Positions 19,090-28,359 of a stretch of 64,000 nucleotides of DNA are shown here, in pieces. The stretch spans positions 598,076-662,075 of the forward strand of contig JASXSU010000003.1 in NCBI GenBank assembly GCA_030674875.1, in the 5' to 3' direction. The position numbers were made by a program, and so were the translations under genes. The DNA comes from Candidatus Endonucleibacter sp. (ex Gigantidas childressi). GTDB taxonomy: Bacteria; Pseudomonadota; Gammaproteobacteria; Pseudomonadales; Endozoicomonadaceae. Numbering within the stretch: position 1 is the stretch's first letter; the number at the start of each line of letters is the position of its first letter. The notes under the pieces are model-generated. The model did no database searches and was not told the origin of the DNA. It worked only from the letters and a program-made list of their open reading frames with translations.

Positions 19090-20164
19090 AGTAATTATTC
19101 ATAAAAGCATTCCTCCGGTGTTTTATAAGCTAACCGCTTCCTTGGTCTTGTATTTAATTTGTCCGAGATGATATTGCATCGTTGCTGAGTTAGTCCTGCC
19201 ATTAATGTACCCTCAGCTAAGTATTGTCTGAGCAAACCATTGGTATTTTCATTCGTACCACGTTCCCATGAGTCTTATGGGTTGGCAAAGTAATAAGGGC
19301 AATTAGTCACTTCTTCAGCTTTCTTATATTGGTGAAACTCGGTGCCGTTATCTGATGTAATGGTTTTAAATTGCTCAGGCATTTTGCTCATTAATTTTAT
19401 CGTTCGCCTGTTGGTTGACTTGGTCGTTCTATCGTTTAACTGGCCTATCAAAGTGTAACAAGTTTTTCGCTCAACCAGTGTGACTACGCAGTGTTTATAC
19501 CCAAACATTTCAAATTGCTACTAGGCAGCAAGTAAGCGAAGCCCCGTGAGCCTACGAGTAGTAGGTGATCGGGGGTGAGGGAACGCAGCCAAAAACGTAG
19601 CAACGTGAAAGGCGACGGGTATAGACCCTTTACCCATCACGGTATCTATTTCCCAATGACCTAGTGTTTCACGCATTTCTACTTCAGCTGGTCGGTCTGC
19701 TATATTGCGCTTATTGGCAATCCTGCCTAGACTATCATAAGCCTTGTAGCTTTTACGTCTTCGCTTTTGAGCACAACGCAAGTGCGTCCATAGTAAGCCG
19801 CCTTTCTTTTTATCACGCCAAATATATCGATAAATAGTTTCAGGGCTATGGCAACGTACACCTATCCGTTTTAAGTAACCCGTAATCTGTTCAGGATTCC
19901 ATTGTTTATGTAAGAGTTGCCTAATGATCACGTAATCCTTTTCTGTAAAATGTTGGTTTTTCCTTGAACGTCGACGTCGAGCTCTTGTTCTTTGCTGTGC
20001 CCTGATGGATCGACATGAGGCATCCTTATGCCAACAAGTATTGCGTTGAAAATGGTACTTCGGTATTTTCCGATAGCTGTGGCAATGTCCGTAAAACTTA
20101 ATCCTTGCCATTTTAGCGCTACTATCATATATCTATCACCCTCGGTGAGCTGTTGATACTTCAT
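19090..20164 (-). pseudogene. IS30 transposase, broken (type B)
   Basis: The N-terminus MKYQQLTEGDRYMIVALKWQ begins at 20164 and carries the IS30 helix-turn-helix. It shifts frame near 20045 into a segment with RRSRKNQHFTEKDYVIIRQL and the first catalytic region (LGHWEIDTVMGKGS). It is interrupted by the MITE at 19496-19623, resumes at 19508 with HCVVTLVERKT...TITSDNGTEFHQY, then meets TAA after FANP. Past that stop the sequence still encodes the catalytic Glu region ERGTNENTNGLL. Compared with the copy at 35364 it has more lesions. Confidence 0.88.
19496..19623 (-). repeat. Full-length MITE-like element inside IS30 type B
   Basis: Flanked by TATA at 19496-19499 and 19620-19623, with the same inverted ends as the other full copies. 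It sits at exactly the same transposase position (after GKGS, before KHCVVTL) as the copy at 35915-36042, so the two IS copies descend from one that already carried the insertion. Confidence 0.88.
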
Positions 20165-20407
20165 AGGCTTTTACTTCGTGATTGGAGCAAAAAACTAAGG
20201 GTATCGCAGTTCATCGTTTTTATTAAATTGGGTGTCGCACTTAGTATATGAATTCGGTGGGTGTAAGAGAGCTAAGGTTGTGGCTCGACACTTTCTCCTT
20301 GGGTAGAAAAGGCTCTCAGGGCAAAAGGTGATAAAGAAAGGTGATGGCAGTGAATCACTCTAGTCAAATGATGAAAGAGTTGAATTGCAGAGGTAGAGTG
20401 ATATTTC

Positions 20408-21214
20408 ATGACCATAATATTAACTGGTATGTTTCTGGGGCTAATGTTTGGAGGGTTCTACGGTGCGGTACTTGGTGGTTTTTTGGGGGCGTGGATCAAT
20501 AAAAGTCGTCTTCATCTAAGTGCAGGCAGCACGCAGTACTCGGGGTTTAATCGCCAGCGGGTACAAAGTGTGTTTTTTGATGCTACATTTCTTGTGATGG
20601 GGCGCTTGGCGAAAGCTGACGGAAGGGTTAGTGAGAATGAAATTAAAACAGCGTCGTCGATAATGAATGACATGCGCCTTTCGGCAGGCCAGAGACGTGT
20701 TGCAATTGAATTATTTAACAGAGGCAAAGAGTCAAATGTTGATATTGAAGGGCCTCTCCAATCTTTGTTGCAGGTGTCGAGCTCTAGCACCTTAATACCT
20801 ATGTTTTTGGAGATACAGCTTCAGGCGGCTTATGCAGATGGTAGTATGACCCCGGCTAAGCGAGCAGTATTTAGGCAAATATGTGGAGTGCTGAATGTCA
20901 GTAGTATTGGCTTTGAGCTGCTGCATAAACGTTTTCTTGCACAAAAAACATTTTACCAAAGAGGGCACCGCACACATTTTCGACAGGCAGACTCAATAGA
21001 TGAGCTTAGACATGCTTATGGTGTACTTGGTGTAGAAAAAACAGCTACAGACAATGAAATAAAAAAAGCATATCGTAAACTCATGAACCAGCATCATCCT
21101 GATAAACTTGTTGCTAAAGGATTGCCTGAAGAAATGATGCAAGTAGCCAAGCAGAAAACCCAAGAAATACGTGGGGCTTATGATAAAATTAAACAACACA
21201 GGAAGGACAGGTAG
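20408..21214 (+). CDS. djlA: Membrane-anchored J-domain protein DjlA
   Basis: 268 residues. The N-terminal hydrophobic segment with many glycines (about residues 3-30, GMFLGLMFGGFYGAVLGG) is the unusual dimerising transmembrane helix of DjlA. A TerB-like central domain (about 55-170) follows, then a C-terminal J domain (about 200-265) with the HPD tripeptide in NQHHPDKL. DjlA works with DnaK at the inner membrane and influences envelope-stress signalling. It stands alone, with IS and repeat sequence on the left. Confidence 0.94.
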   Translation: MTIILTGMFLGLMFGGFYGAVLGGFLGAWINKSRLHLSAGSTQYSGFNRQRVQSVFFDATFLVMGRLAKADGRVSENEIKTASSIMNDMRLSAGQRRVAIELFNRGKESNVDIEGPLQSLLQVSSSSTLIPMFLEIQLQAAYADGSMTPAKRAVFRQICGVLNVSSIGFELLHKRFLAQKTFYQRGHRTHFRQADSIDELRHAYGVLGVEKTATDNEIKKAYRKLMNQHHPDKLVAKGLPEEMMQVAKQKTQEIRGAYDKIKQHRKDR

Positions 21215-21379
21215 ATATTAAGTTAACCTTATGTCTTTGTTCTCATCTCAAACATTTTTATATTTGTTATCCTTATGATACAAGATTTTCTGATTAATTG
21301 GTGATTGTGGTTTTGAGCTCTTAGGCTTACTATCCCCTTTATTTTCAGATGTTATGGATATATACCGGCTACTATTAGT

Positions 21380-21486
21380 GAGCAGTTGTTAGACGAGCGA
21401 AGCCCCGTGAACTTATGAATAGTAAGTGGCTGGTGGTTATGAGGGTAGGAGGCAGTCTCACACCTTCAAGGGAGCTTGGGTATACA
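21380..21486. repeat. Decayed MITE-like copy upstream of rsmA
   Basis: Contains gcgaagccccgtgaacttatg, agtaagtggctgg and caccttcaagg, followed by gcttgggtata. This matches the reverse-oriented interior and the GGGTATA end of the full-length elements. The surrounding 21215-21524 gap (310 bp) holds nothing else I recognise apart from the likely rsmA promoter zone. Confidence 0.7.
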
Positions 21487-21524
21487 ATAGTTGCTTTTTT
21501 TATGCATGCCTTTTGTAGAGACTT

Positions 21525-22343
21525 ATGCCTTACTCACGCACCACTTTTCATAAACCCAGAAAACGTTTTGGTCAGAATTTTCTTCATGATCAAATTGTTA
21601 TTCATCGAATCATTCGTTCTGTTAACCCCAGAGAAGGTGACCGGGTTATTGAAATTGGGCCAGGTCATGGGGCGTTAACTGAAGGTTTGCTGGATGGAGC
21701 TAAAGCTCTTGATATTATTGAAATTGACAGAAACCTTATTCCAGAATTGACATTGCGGTTTGGTTTAAATCCTAGAGTGCGTATTTATGAGGCTGACGCG
21801 CTTAAATTTGACTTTTGCTCTCTGAAAACCGATGCCCGGTTACTGCGTTTGGTGGGAAACCTTCCTTATAATATTTCTACGCCATTGATTTTTCATCTGC
21901 TGAGTTTTAATGAGTTAATTAGAGATATGCACTTTATGTTGCAACATGAAGTGGTTCAGCGTCTAGTGGCAACACCAGGGGGGAAGAATTATGGTAGGTT
22001 GAGTATTATGACTCAGTATTACTGTAGCGCCGAGTATTTGTTTACTGTTGGTCCAGAGTCCTTTAAGCCAGCACCTAAAGTGAAGTCAGCGATTGTTCGC
22101 TTGATGCCGCATGTAACATTGCCATATCCATGTAAAAATATTTCAACATTGGAAATGGTTGTCCGTGATGCATTTGGCCAGCGCCGTAAAACTTTAGCAA
22201 ATAGCTTAAAAAATTATCTGCGAGCAGATGACTTTCAGGAGCTTGGGATCGATGCTAGCGATCGGCCAGAAAGATTGCATCTTGCTGATTTTGTCAAGAT
22301 CACGGATTATCTAGAGCATAATAGCAGTCAGGATAAAAAATAA
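21525..22343 (+). CDS. rsmA: 16S rRNA dimethyladenosine transferase RsmA (KsgA)
   Basis: 272 residues. N-terminal RKRFGQNFL and the SAM-binding VIEIGPGHGALTE motif are present, with the catalytic NLPYNIS and the C-terminal FGQRRKTLANS motif. It dimethylates two adjacent adenines near the 3' end of 16S rRNA during small-subunit assembly. The stop overlaps the apaH start (TAATG). The apaG gene that commonly lies between rsmA and apaH is absent here. Confidence 0.97.
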   Translation: MPYSRTTFHKPRKRFGQNFLHDQIVIHRIIRSVNPREGDRVIEIGPGHGALTEGLLDGAKALDIIEIDRNLIPELTLRFGLNPRVRIYEADALKFDFCSLKTDARLLRLVGNLPYNISTPLIFHLLSFNELIRDMHFMLQHEVVQRLVATPGGKNYGRLSIMTQYYCSAEYLFTVGPESFKPAPKVKSAIVRLMPHVTLPYPCKNISTLEMVVRDAFGQRRKTLANSLKNYLRADDFQELGIDASDRPERLHLADFVKITDYLEHNSSQDKK

Positions 22344-23155
22344 TGACAGTTTATGCTGTGGGAGACATACAGGGATGTTACGACCCTCTAAGACGTTTGC
22401 TGGATAAAATGGTTTTTGATCCAGAGAATGATGTTCTGTGGGTTGCAGGTGATATGGTTAATAGAGGGCCAGAATCTCTGGCCACGATTAGATTCCTTAA
22501 AAGTCTTGGTACTTCCTGTATTGCTATACTTGGGAACCACGATTTGCATTTATTAGCTATCGATGCTGGTATCAGAAAACAAAAAAAGCATGATACGTTA
22601 GAGCAGATACTGGTAGCGCCTGACAAGGATGATCTTCTTCATTGGCTGAGGCACAGACCTTTTTTACATCACAATAAAAAAATGAATGTAACTATGGTTC
22701 ACGCTGGTATCCCACCTATATGGGATTTAAAGCAGGCGGAATTTTATGCTCAAGAACTAGAAAAAAGACTTCAGGCTGATAATTATAATAAATTTCTGGA
22801 GGTGCTATTTAAATCAGAAAAGCCTACTGCTTGGGAGGCGACTTTAGGGCAAGAACAAAAACTGATGCTGGCTGCATCCTATTTTACCCGTATGCGTTTT
22901 TGTGATAGTAAGGGGCGGGTAGAGCTGAAAAATAAGACTGCTACCTCTAGTGATGGTATTGCTCCTTGGTATACTTTTGTATGTGCGCCCATGTATGAAG
23001 AGGTCATTCTATTTGGCCATTGGGCCGCCCTAGAGGGGGAGACTGGTAGGCGCAATATTCATGCTCTGGATACAGGTTGTGTGTGGGGGCGCTATCTGAC
23101 AGCCATAAATATTCAGACGTTTAAGAGGATCAAGGTTAAAAATCATAACTGTTGA
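22343..23155 (+). CDS. apaH: Bis(5'-nucleosyl)-tetraphosphatase ApaH (symmetrical)
   Basis: 270 residues. Calcineurin-like metallophosphatase motifs are GDIQGC near residue 8, GDMVNRGP near 36 and GNHDLH near 67, with a later LFGHWAA. It cleaves Ap4A and also acts on NpnN caps. It is translationally coupled to rsmA. Confidence 0.96.
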   Translation: MTVYAVGDIQGCYDPLRRLLDKMVFDPENDVLWVAGDMVNRGPESLATIRFLKSLGTSCIAILGNHDLHLLAIDAGIRKQKKHDTLEQILVAPDKDDLLHWLRHRPFLHHNKKMNVTMVHAGIPPIWDLKQAEFYAQELEKRLQADNYNKFLEVLFKSEKPTAWEATLGQEQKLMLAASYFTRMRFCDSKGRVELKNKTATSSDGIAPWYTFVCAPMYEEVILFGHWAALEGETGRRNIHALDTGCVWGRYLTAINIQTFKRIKVKNHNC

Positions 23156-23213
23156 TTGTATAAATCGTTTCAAGTTTGACTATCTATGGTCGTATTTAAA
23201 GCTTCTTGTATTT

Positions 23214-23338
23214 ATACCCATTACCTTTGAAGGTGTGAGGTTGTACTACTCTCATTCACCTTAGTCACCCACTGTTGGTGGGATAATATGGTTTAGCTAG
23301 TTTGTTACCTACCATACCTTGAATGGTAACAGTATATA
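23214..23338. repeat. Nearly full-length but diverged MITE-like element
   Basis: Starts tatacccattacctttgaag and ends cttgaatggtaacagtatata. The ends are inverted repeats of each other, about 125 bp apart, matching the size of the full copies although the interior is diverged. Confidence 0.7.
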
Positions 23339-23689
23339 ATCTGTAACACTGGGGGCGCTAATCAATGCTGATTCGATCTTTTATCTGACCCACACCCTTT
23401 TTTTTCAACCTCGTTAGATGCACGCATTAGGCTTAAATCTGTGAGGAAAAAGCATTGGAACTAATTTGTTATATAATTGTCTTATGATTAGATAGGCTAT
23501 TTGGCCGTTTTTTTATTTAAAAAGTCAGTACGGTTCATAAACCTTTGACTAATCTAGTTATGTTTGTAATGTACTGGAGTTTATTGGATGGTAAGACTTT
23601 TTAATATACCGATTTTTTTTTGAAAAACAGTAATTATTGATGTTTTTTTATGCCAATTTAGATTGAAGGTATGATGAGTTGATAGTCTA

Positions 23690-23785
23690 GAAAAGCCCCA
23701 TGAGTCTATGAGTAGTAGGTGGTTGGGGTGAGTGAGGTCCGTCAACAACTTCACGCCTTCAATAGAAGCTGGTATCGATGTAAAT
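23690..23785. repeat. Decayed MITE-like copy upstream of cpxR-like gene
   Basis: Contains aaaagccccatgagtctatg, gtagtaggtggttgggg, and tgagtgaggtc, matching the reversed interior of the full copies, then cacgccttcaatagaagc from the inverted end. Confidence 0.7.
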
Positions 23786-23807
23786 ATTCCTGATACTGGG
23801 TAACCAA

Positions 23808-24518
23808 ATGATGAGTGAGAATATTAAACTACTGCTGGTGGATGATGATATCGAGCTTTGTGACCTATTAATTGAGTTTTTGGGTACAGAGGGCTTTCGT
23901 GTGAAGGGAGTCTATGATTGTGAGGCTGGGGTGGAAGAGGCTTTGTCTGGCAATTATGCTCTTGTTTTGCTGGATGTTACGCTACCTAATGGTAGTGGTT
24001 TTGATGTACTAAAAACCATAAGACGAAATTCGAACGTGCCAGTGTTAATGTTGACGGCCCGCGGGGATGACGTAGATAGAGTAATTGGTTTAGAGTGTGG
24101 CGCAGATGATTATTTATCTAAACCTTATAATCATAGAGAGTTAGTAGCTCGCATTAAAGCTATTCTCCGTCGTGGGTGCCCTGCATTAGTGGAAGGGGCT
24201 GCGCAGATCTTACGACTAGATGATATTAGCTTGAATTTGTCTAATCGTGAAGCATTTATTGACAATAAATCTTTGGATTTAACTGCAACTGAGTTTCAGG
24301 TGTTGAAATTGTTGATTGAAAAAGCAGGTGAATTGGTTTCCAGGAGCGAATTGACTCAGTACGCATTGAATCGTCGTTTAGTCCCCTATGATAGGGCTAT
24401 TGATATGCATGTCAGTAATGTTCGAAAGAAAATAGGACCCAGAAAAAATGATTACCCTCGAATAAAAACCGTACGTGCATCTGGTTACTTTTACACCTTG
24501 CCAGGAGGTTTTTGTTGA
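23808..24518 (+). CDS. cpxR: CpxR-like response regulator (OmpR/PhoB family)
   Basis: 236 residues. Receiver domain with acidic pocket LLLVDDD (residues 8-14), phospho-acceptor Asp56 in LLDVTLPNGSG, and the conserved Lys in YLSKPYN. The C-terminal winged-helix domain contains DLTATEFQVLKLL and DMHVSNVRKKIG. CpxR-type regulators control envelope-stress genes. The name follows similarity of both this protein and its partner kinase; an unrelated OmpR-family pair cannot be fully excluded. The sensor kinase starts at the base after this gene's stop. Confidence 0.85.
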   Translation: MMSENIKLLLVDDDIELCDLLIEFLGTEGFRVKGVYDCEAGVEEALSGNYALVLLDVTLPNGSGFDVLKTIRRNSNVPVLMLTARGDDVDRVIGLECGADDYLSKPYNHRELVARIKAILRRGCPALVEGAAQILRLDDISLNLSNREAFIDNKSLDLTATEFQVLKLLIEKAGELVSRSELTQYALNRRLVPYDRAIDMHVSNVRKKIGPRKNDYPRIKTVRASGYFYTLPGGFC

Positions 24519-25901
24519 ATGGAATATAAAGTTCCTCGTCTGGTTATTTGGCCTTGGCGTAGTTTATTTTGGAGGATTTTTCTCTGGTTTTGGTTGGCTA
24601 TGTTGGCAATGCTGATTACATTGTTTATTAGTTTTGCCGCAACAGTTGATCCTTCTGATTTTGTATCTGAGCGAAGAGAATTATTTAGCGAGCTAGAAGT
24701 TGTTTCAAGGAGAATAGAAGGGTTAACGCAATGCCTAGTTCACCTTCAAAACTTCCAAATTCCTGGGAGCGGTTATTTTCTATTTGATCTGAAAGGCGAT
24801 CTTCTAGGTAATTCCATCATATCTAAAGAATTATTGCAGGCCTATCAAAAAACCGTTTCTGCATTAGATCCGATCATCGTTTTCAAACAGGGAGTACTTG
24901 TTGTTGGTCCTCATCGTGTAATACTTAATGATCAGCTCTATCAGTTGTATCTAACGAAAGAAATACCTCGTCTTATTCACTGGAGAGTGCAGCAGATTCT
25001 AGCTCGGCATTGGCATTTGGTTATTATCGCACTAGGAGTTAGTTTTTTACTGTGCATTATTTTGGCGAGGTATCTTGTGGGTCCAATTAGGCAGCTTCAG
25101 AGTGCATCTCGTAAGTTGGCAAAAGGAGATCTTACTACCAGAGTGGATAGTAAAGTTGCTCAAAGGAAAGATGAGTTAGGGGAGTTAGGTCGGGATTTTG
25201 ATGTTATGGCAGAGCAGCTGGAATTTTTATTAAATAGCAAGGAGAGATTGTTAAGAGATGTTTCTCATGAGCTTCGTTCACCATTGACCCGTCTTCAGTT
25301 GTCATTGGCGCTTGCTCGCCGGAAAACCCCTGAAGCCTGTGTTGAGCATAACCGGATAGAGTGTGAAGTGGAGAGGCTGGATCAGCTTATCGGTCAAATT
25401 ATTCGTTTCTCTAGAATTCAGCATGGAGTATTAGAGCATGGTATGGAGCAGGTTGATCTTCAAGAGTTAGTCAGGCAGTTGGTTAATGATGGCGATTTTG
25501 AAGCACAGTCATGTCATAAATCTGTTATTTTAATTCGCAGTTCTGAAATAAAAATATGGGCTGTCCGTGATTTTACTTCAAGTGCTATTGAGAACATTAT
25601 TCGTAATGCTATTCGTTTTACACCTAAAGAAAGTAATGTTGAAGTGAGTCTTGAAGAGGAAGCTCAGCAAGCAGTTATTAAGGTCAGAGATTACGGCCCC
25701 GGAGTTCCAGAGGAAACCTTGAAATCATTGTTTGAGCCATTTTTTAGGGTTGATGAAACCAGAGGAAAAGAAAACAATGGCATGGGCTTGGGTATGGCTA
25801 TTGCCCAGAGTGCGATATCTTTTCATAAAGGTAGCATCACAGTCAATAATGCTGCGCCGGGACTGCAGGTGGAGATTAGAATGAATTTACTGGAATTATG
25901 A
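24519..25901 (+). CDS. cpxA: CpxA-like sensor histidine kinase
   Basis: 460 residues. Two transmembrane helices (about 14-42 and 165-190) enclose a periplasmic sensor domain. HAMP follows (about 190-240), then the H-box LRDVSHELRSPLTRLQLSLA with the phosphorylated His near residue 250. N box (NIIRNAIRF), G1 (VRDYGPGVP), F box (LFEPFFRVD) and G2 (GMGLGMAI) are all present, so the ATPase is intact. It should phosphorylate the regulator encoded directly upstream. No cpxP-like gene is seen beside it. Confidence 0.86.
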   Translation: MEYKVPRLVIWPWRSLFWRIFLWFWLAMLAMLITLFISFAATVDPSDFVSERRELFSELEVVSRRIEGLTQCLVHLQNFQIPGSGYFLFDLKGDLLGNSIISKELLQAYQKTVSALDPIIVFKQGVLVVGPHRVILNDQLYQLYLTKEIPRLIHWRVQQILARHWHLVIIALGVSFLLCIILARYLVGPIRQLQSASRKLAKGDLTTRVDSKVAQRKDELGELGRDFDVMAEQLEFLLNSKERLLRDVSHELRSPLTRLQLSLALARRKTPEACVEHNRIECEVERLDQLIGQIIRFSRIQHGVLEHGMEQVDLQELVRQLVNDGDFEAQSCHKSVILIRSSEIKIWAVRDFTSSAIENIIRNAIRFTPKESNVEVSLEEEAQQAVIKVRDYGPGVPEETLKSLFEPFFRVDETRGKENNGMGLGMAIAQSAISFHKGSITVNNAAPGLQVEIRMNLLEL

Positions 25902-26869
25902 GCTAAGAGTTGGTTCATAGTCTTTTTGAAAAAAATCGATTTATTGAGGTCTCGGTATAACTCAATAATGACGATTATGTTTTGGTAGAATATATAATTT
26001 CAAAATATCTCATGACAAGCCTAAGCTTGTTTGTTGGATATAATAGAGTTCCTCTGACGTTTACTGTGAGTGGTTGTATATATGCAGACGTATTGGTGAA
26101 GTCATGGTGTGGCACTTTCTTGTGGCTATTTCAGGTGCAGTCAATTTTGTTTATGAAGATGAAAATTCTGCTTTTTATTTTCGCAATACGAGGCTGGTGG
26201 AAGTATAGATTGATTTCTTCTTGCTTTTTTTGAAGTGTTGGTGATGGAAAATATGATAAAAGGACTAGTTAATAAGGTAATCGGTCTGATAATGATCCAG
26301 CCGGAAAATAGCGTTTCTATGACGAAAAAAGTTAATTGTCAGAATCTGGATGTAGTTGCGGCTGTGGCTATCCTGCAGCTGAGTTATTTGCCTATGTTTC
26401 AGAGTCAATAACTTATTGATACTCATTGCCATTGCGGGTGAAGGAAGGGTGAAGGCTCGCTAAGCCCCTTGAGCCTATTTTCGTATTTGGTCAGATTCAT
26501 TAGGGTACGATCGTTACTTAGTGAAAAATGTATTGAATGCGTAGAGCATGTATTTTATCGGACGTAGTTGAAACCCTATGTCTCAGGCTTCTTTTCCTTC
26601 CTCGGAAATGTTCTTTTTTTTCGTTCAGGCAATCAACTCTGGCATCTGTGTCAAAGCCGTGCTTACAATAGGGTGTGTTGCTAAGGTGTCATTCAATGGA
26701 TTATGAAGCAAGCGTGTTCTTTGTGTTGTATTTATTTCGGTCGGGTTGCATACTCTTCCGCCCAGAACTTAGGCACGTATTGATAACAACATAGGGCAGA
26801 ACAACTGCCCTGAATTTACCAGTATGTTGTAGGTAGACCGAAATCGGGAAGGCAGATATTGTGGAGTTT
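25902..26869. other. 968-bp gap between cpxA-like and dnaT-like genes
   Basis: No convincing gene. Short frames (for example 25982-26233 and a 55-codon frame near 26244-26411) lack a good ribosome binding site or recognisable product. A weak piece of the interspersed repeat lies near 26440-26500 (ctaagccccttgagcc). The right end should hold the promoter of the dnaT-like gene. Confidence 0.55.
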
Positions 26870-27316
26870 ATGACAGACAAGGATCAGAAGCGTTACATTC
26901 GTCAGCTTAATGCGGGAGCGTTACCGTGGGAGATTGAGAAGTTAAATACGGTAAGCGACGAAAACCCTATTTTCAGCCCAGAGGGCTCATCTACTGTTAA
27001 AGATCATGACAGCGGAGCTAGGACGCAACCGTTGCCGCAGGATTTTGCTCCAGATGCAGTTTATGTAGAGTTCTTGGAGCAGCACCATGGGATACCCTGT
27101 GAGTTCACTCTAGGACAATTGCCAGAGTTTAGGCTTTACTGGCTAGAAACCGGTGAAGCTAGGAAAGCTTGGCAAAATAAGTTTAAAAACCATGTAATTT
27201 ATCAATGGAAGCGCAAAAAAAGTGAAACAGGGAAAAGATCTCAGCGCTCAACTGCTGAACAACTTACAGATACCAGGTGGCAGGATGACGACTGGTTCGA
27301 GGAGTTTAAGGACTAA
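26870..27316 (+). CDS. DnaT-like primosomal protein
   Basis: 148 residues from ATG at 26870, which has GTGGAG as ribosome binding site; the GTG at 26861 is less likely because it overlaps that site. The C-terminal half (about 60-115: GIPCEFTLGQLPEFRLYW, then WQNKFKNHVIYQWKR) matches the single-stranded DNA-binding domain of DnaT. DnaT helps load the replicative helicase at restart sites with PriA, PriB and DnaC. The N-terminal half is divergent. The next gene overlaps by 32 bp, and together they mirror a dnaT-dnaC-type helicase-loading pair. Confidence 0.82.
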   Translation: MTDKDQKRYIRQLNAGALPWEIEKLNTVSDENPIFSPEGSSTVKDHDSGARTQPLPQDFAPDAVYVEFLEQHHGIPCEFTLGQLPEFRLYWLETGEARKAWQNKFKNHVIYQWKRKKSETGKRSQRSTAEQLTDTRWQDDDWFEEFKD

Positions 27317-27998
27317 TTGTGAGGCTGATAATCAGGATGGGTCGCTGACATCTGATGAGAAAAAGGCATTAGGACAGGCTGTTAATGGTTTGTTCAGATT
27401 GCTGGAGGACGCTTATCCGCATAGGTTTAGAAGTGCATTTCCAAAGGATGAAGACTTTGTTAGGGCGAAGCGAGTATGGGCAAAAATATTAAAGGGGTAT
27501 AGTCCACGGCGCATAATGTTAGCAGCAGAAAAAGCGCTGTCAGCATCTAAATATATGCCTGATTTAGCTACGATTCGTGATTACTGTAAGCTGAATTATA
27601 ACGAGCTAGGTTTGAAAGAGCCCTTGCAGGCGTATTATGAAGCATGTCAAGCACCAGTCCATACACTAAAATACCCTTGGTCACATATTGCGATCTACTT
27701 TGCTGCAAAAGAAACAGGCTGGTTAACATTGAGAAGCGAGGAACAGAGAGTTGCTTATCCGATTTTTGAACGAAATTACAGTATTCTTTGTAACCGGGTG
27801 ATAGATGGTGAGGATTTGGAAGAAACGATTCTAAAAGGAATTGAAGATAATCGTACCAAAGAGCGGGCGAGACAGGCGGAAGAAGTAGCGGATCAGATTC
27901 AGCGCAAGCTGATGGCTGAGCAGGGAATTGACCCTTCTTGCGGAAATGATGCCCATGAACGTTTAAAAAAAGTGCTGTATCCAAAATTGAAGATATAG
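27285..27998 (+). CDS. Replication protein P-like (helicase loader partner) protein
   Basis: 237 residues from ATG at 27285 (AGGTGG just upstream); an upstream ATG at 27222 would add 21 residues inside dnaT. The region ALGQAVNGLFRLLEDAYPHRF...WAKILKGYSPRRIMLAAEKAL...YMPDLATIRDYC fits the phage lambda P / replication P family, which delivers DnaB to an origin. There is no Walker A motif, so it is not DnaC. The pair could be a chromosomal restart module or be of phage origin. No other phage gene is near. Family assignment is moderately sure; cellular role is inference. Confidence 0.72.
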   Translation: MTTGSRSLRTNCEADNQDGSLTSDEKKALGQAVNGLFRLLEDAYPHRFRSAFPKDEDFVRAKRVWAKILKGYSPRRIMLAAEKALSASKYMPDLATIRDYCKLNYNELGLKEPLQAYYEACQAPVHTLKYPWSHIAIYFAAKETGWLTLRSEEQRVAYPIFERNYSILCNRVIDGEDLEETILKGIEDNRTKERARQAEEVADQIQRKLMAEQGIDPSCGNDAHERLKKVLYPKLKI

Positions 27999-28359
27999 AT
28001 AAGTAATAAGAGAGCGAAGCTCAATGATCTTATATCCATTTCTTTTGAATGCGTGAGGTTATTGTCTGCTCTCACTCACCCAGATAAACACTACTCGTAG
28101 TCTCGTGGCGTGTCTTCCTCGTTTGTTAACTACTCGCTACTCCAATGAAAACTGGTATACAGGCGCGAGATTGTTGACTGTTTTCAACTCAATCACATAT
28201 TACTGTTAGGCTCATTGGGATTAGTTTGTTTGTCTGCTACCCACATCTTTAATGGTAAATTGTATATAAATAACTAAGTGATTAAACACAATACCTCTGT
28301 ATCTTCAAACGCCGAGGGTATCTTCAAGAAGGCTTTTGCCGTTTTCAGGAATGCGACAT
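27999..28359. repeat. Intergenic region with two decayed MITE-like copies
   Basis: First copy about 28027-28160 (ttatatccatttcttttgaa ... actactcgtagtctcgtggc ... atgaaaactggtata); second, weaker, about 28170-28268 ending aatggtaaattgtatata. No gene is seen in these 361 bp. Confidence 0.65.

Larger units (their letters stand above)
19069..20256 (-). mobile_element. IS30-family element (type B), inactive, carrying a MITE copy
   Basis: About 1188 bp. The ends match those of the copies at 35272-36470 and 62531-63050: one end includes tcaagtttgaagtgcgacaa and the other cacttagtatatgaattc. The transposase-like frame on the minus strand is broken by a frameshift near 20045, by the in-gene MITE and by a stop codon, so the copy is dead. 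It lies just after murU. Confidence 0.88.
23156..23807. other. 652-bp intergenic region before the Cpx-like operon
   Basis: No gene is supportable. It contains two decayed copies of the interspersed element, at about 23214-23338 (TATACCC start, ...GGTAACAGTATATA end, so nearly full length) and 23690-23785 (opposite orientation). The remaining AT-rich DNA between them should contain the response-regulator promoter. Confidence 0.65.

Noticed and set aside
25982-26233. 83-codon ORF after the cpxA-like gene, considered as cpxP
   Set aside because: No LTxxQ motifs or signal peptide; composition looks non-coding.
26861-27998. Prophage based on DnaT and replication P genes
   Set aside because: No integrase, capsid, tail or lysis gene and no attachment repeats are nearby.
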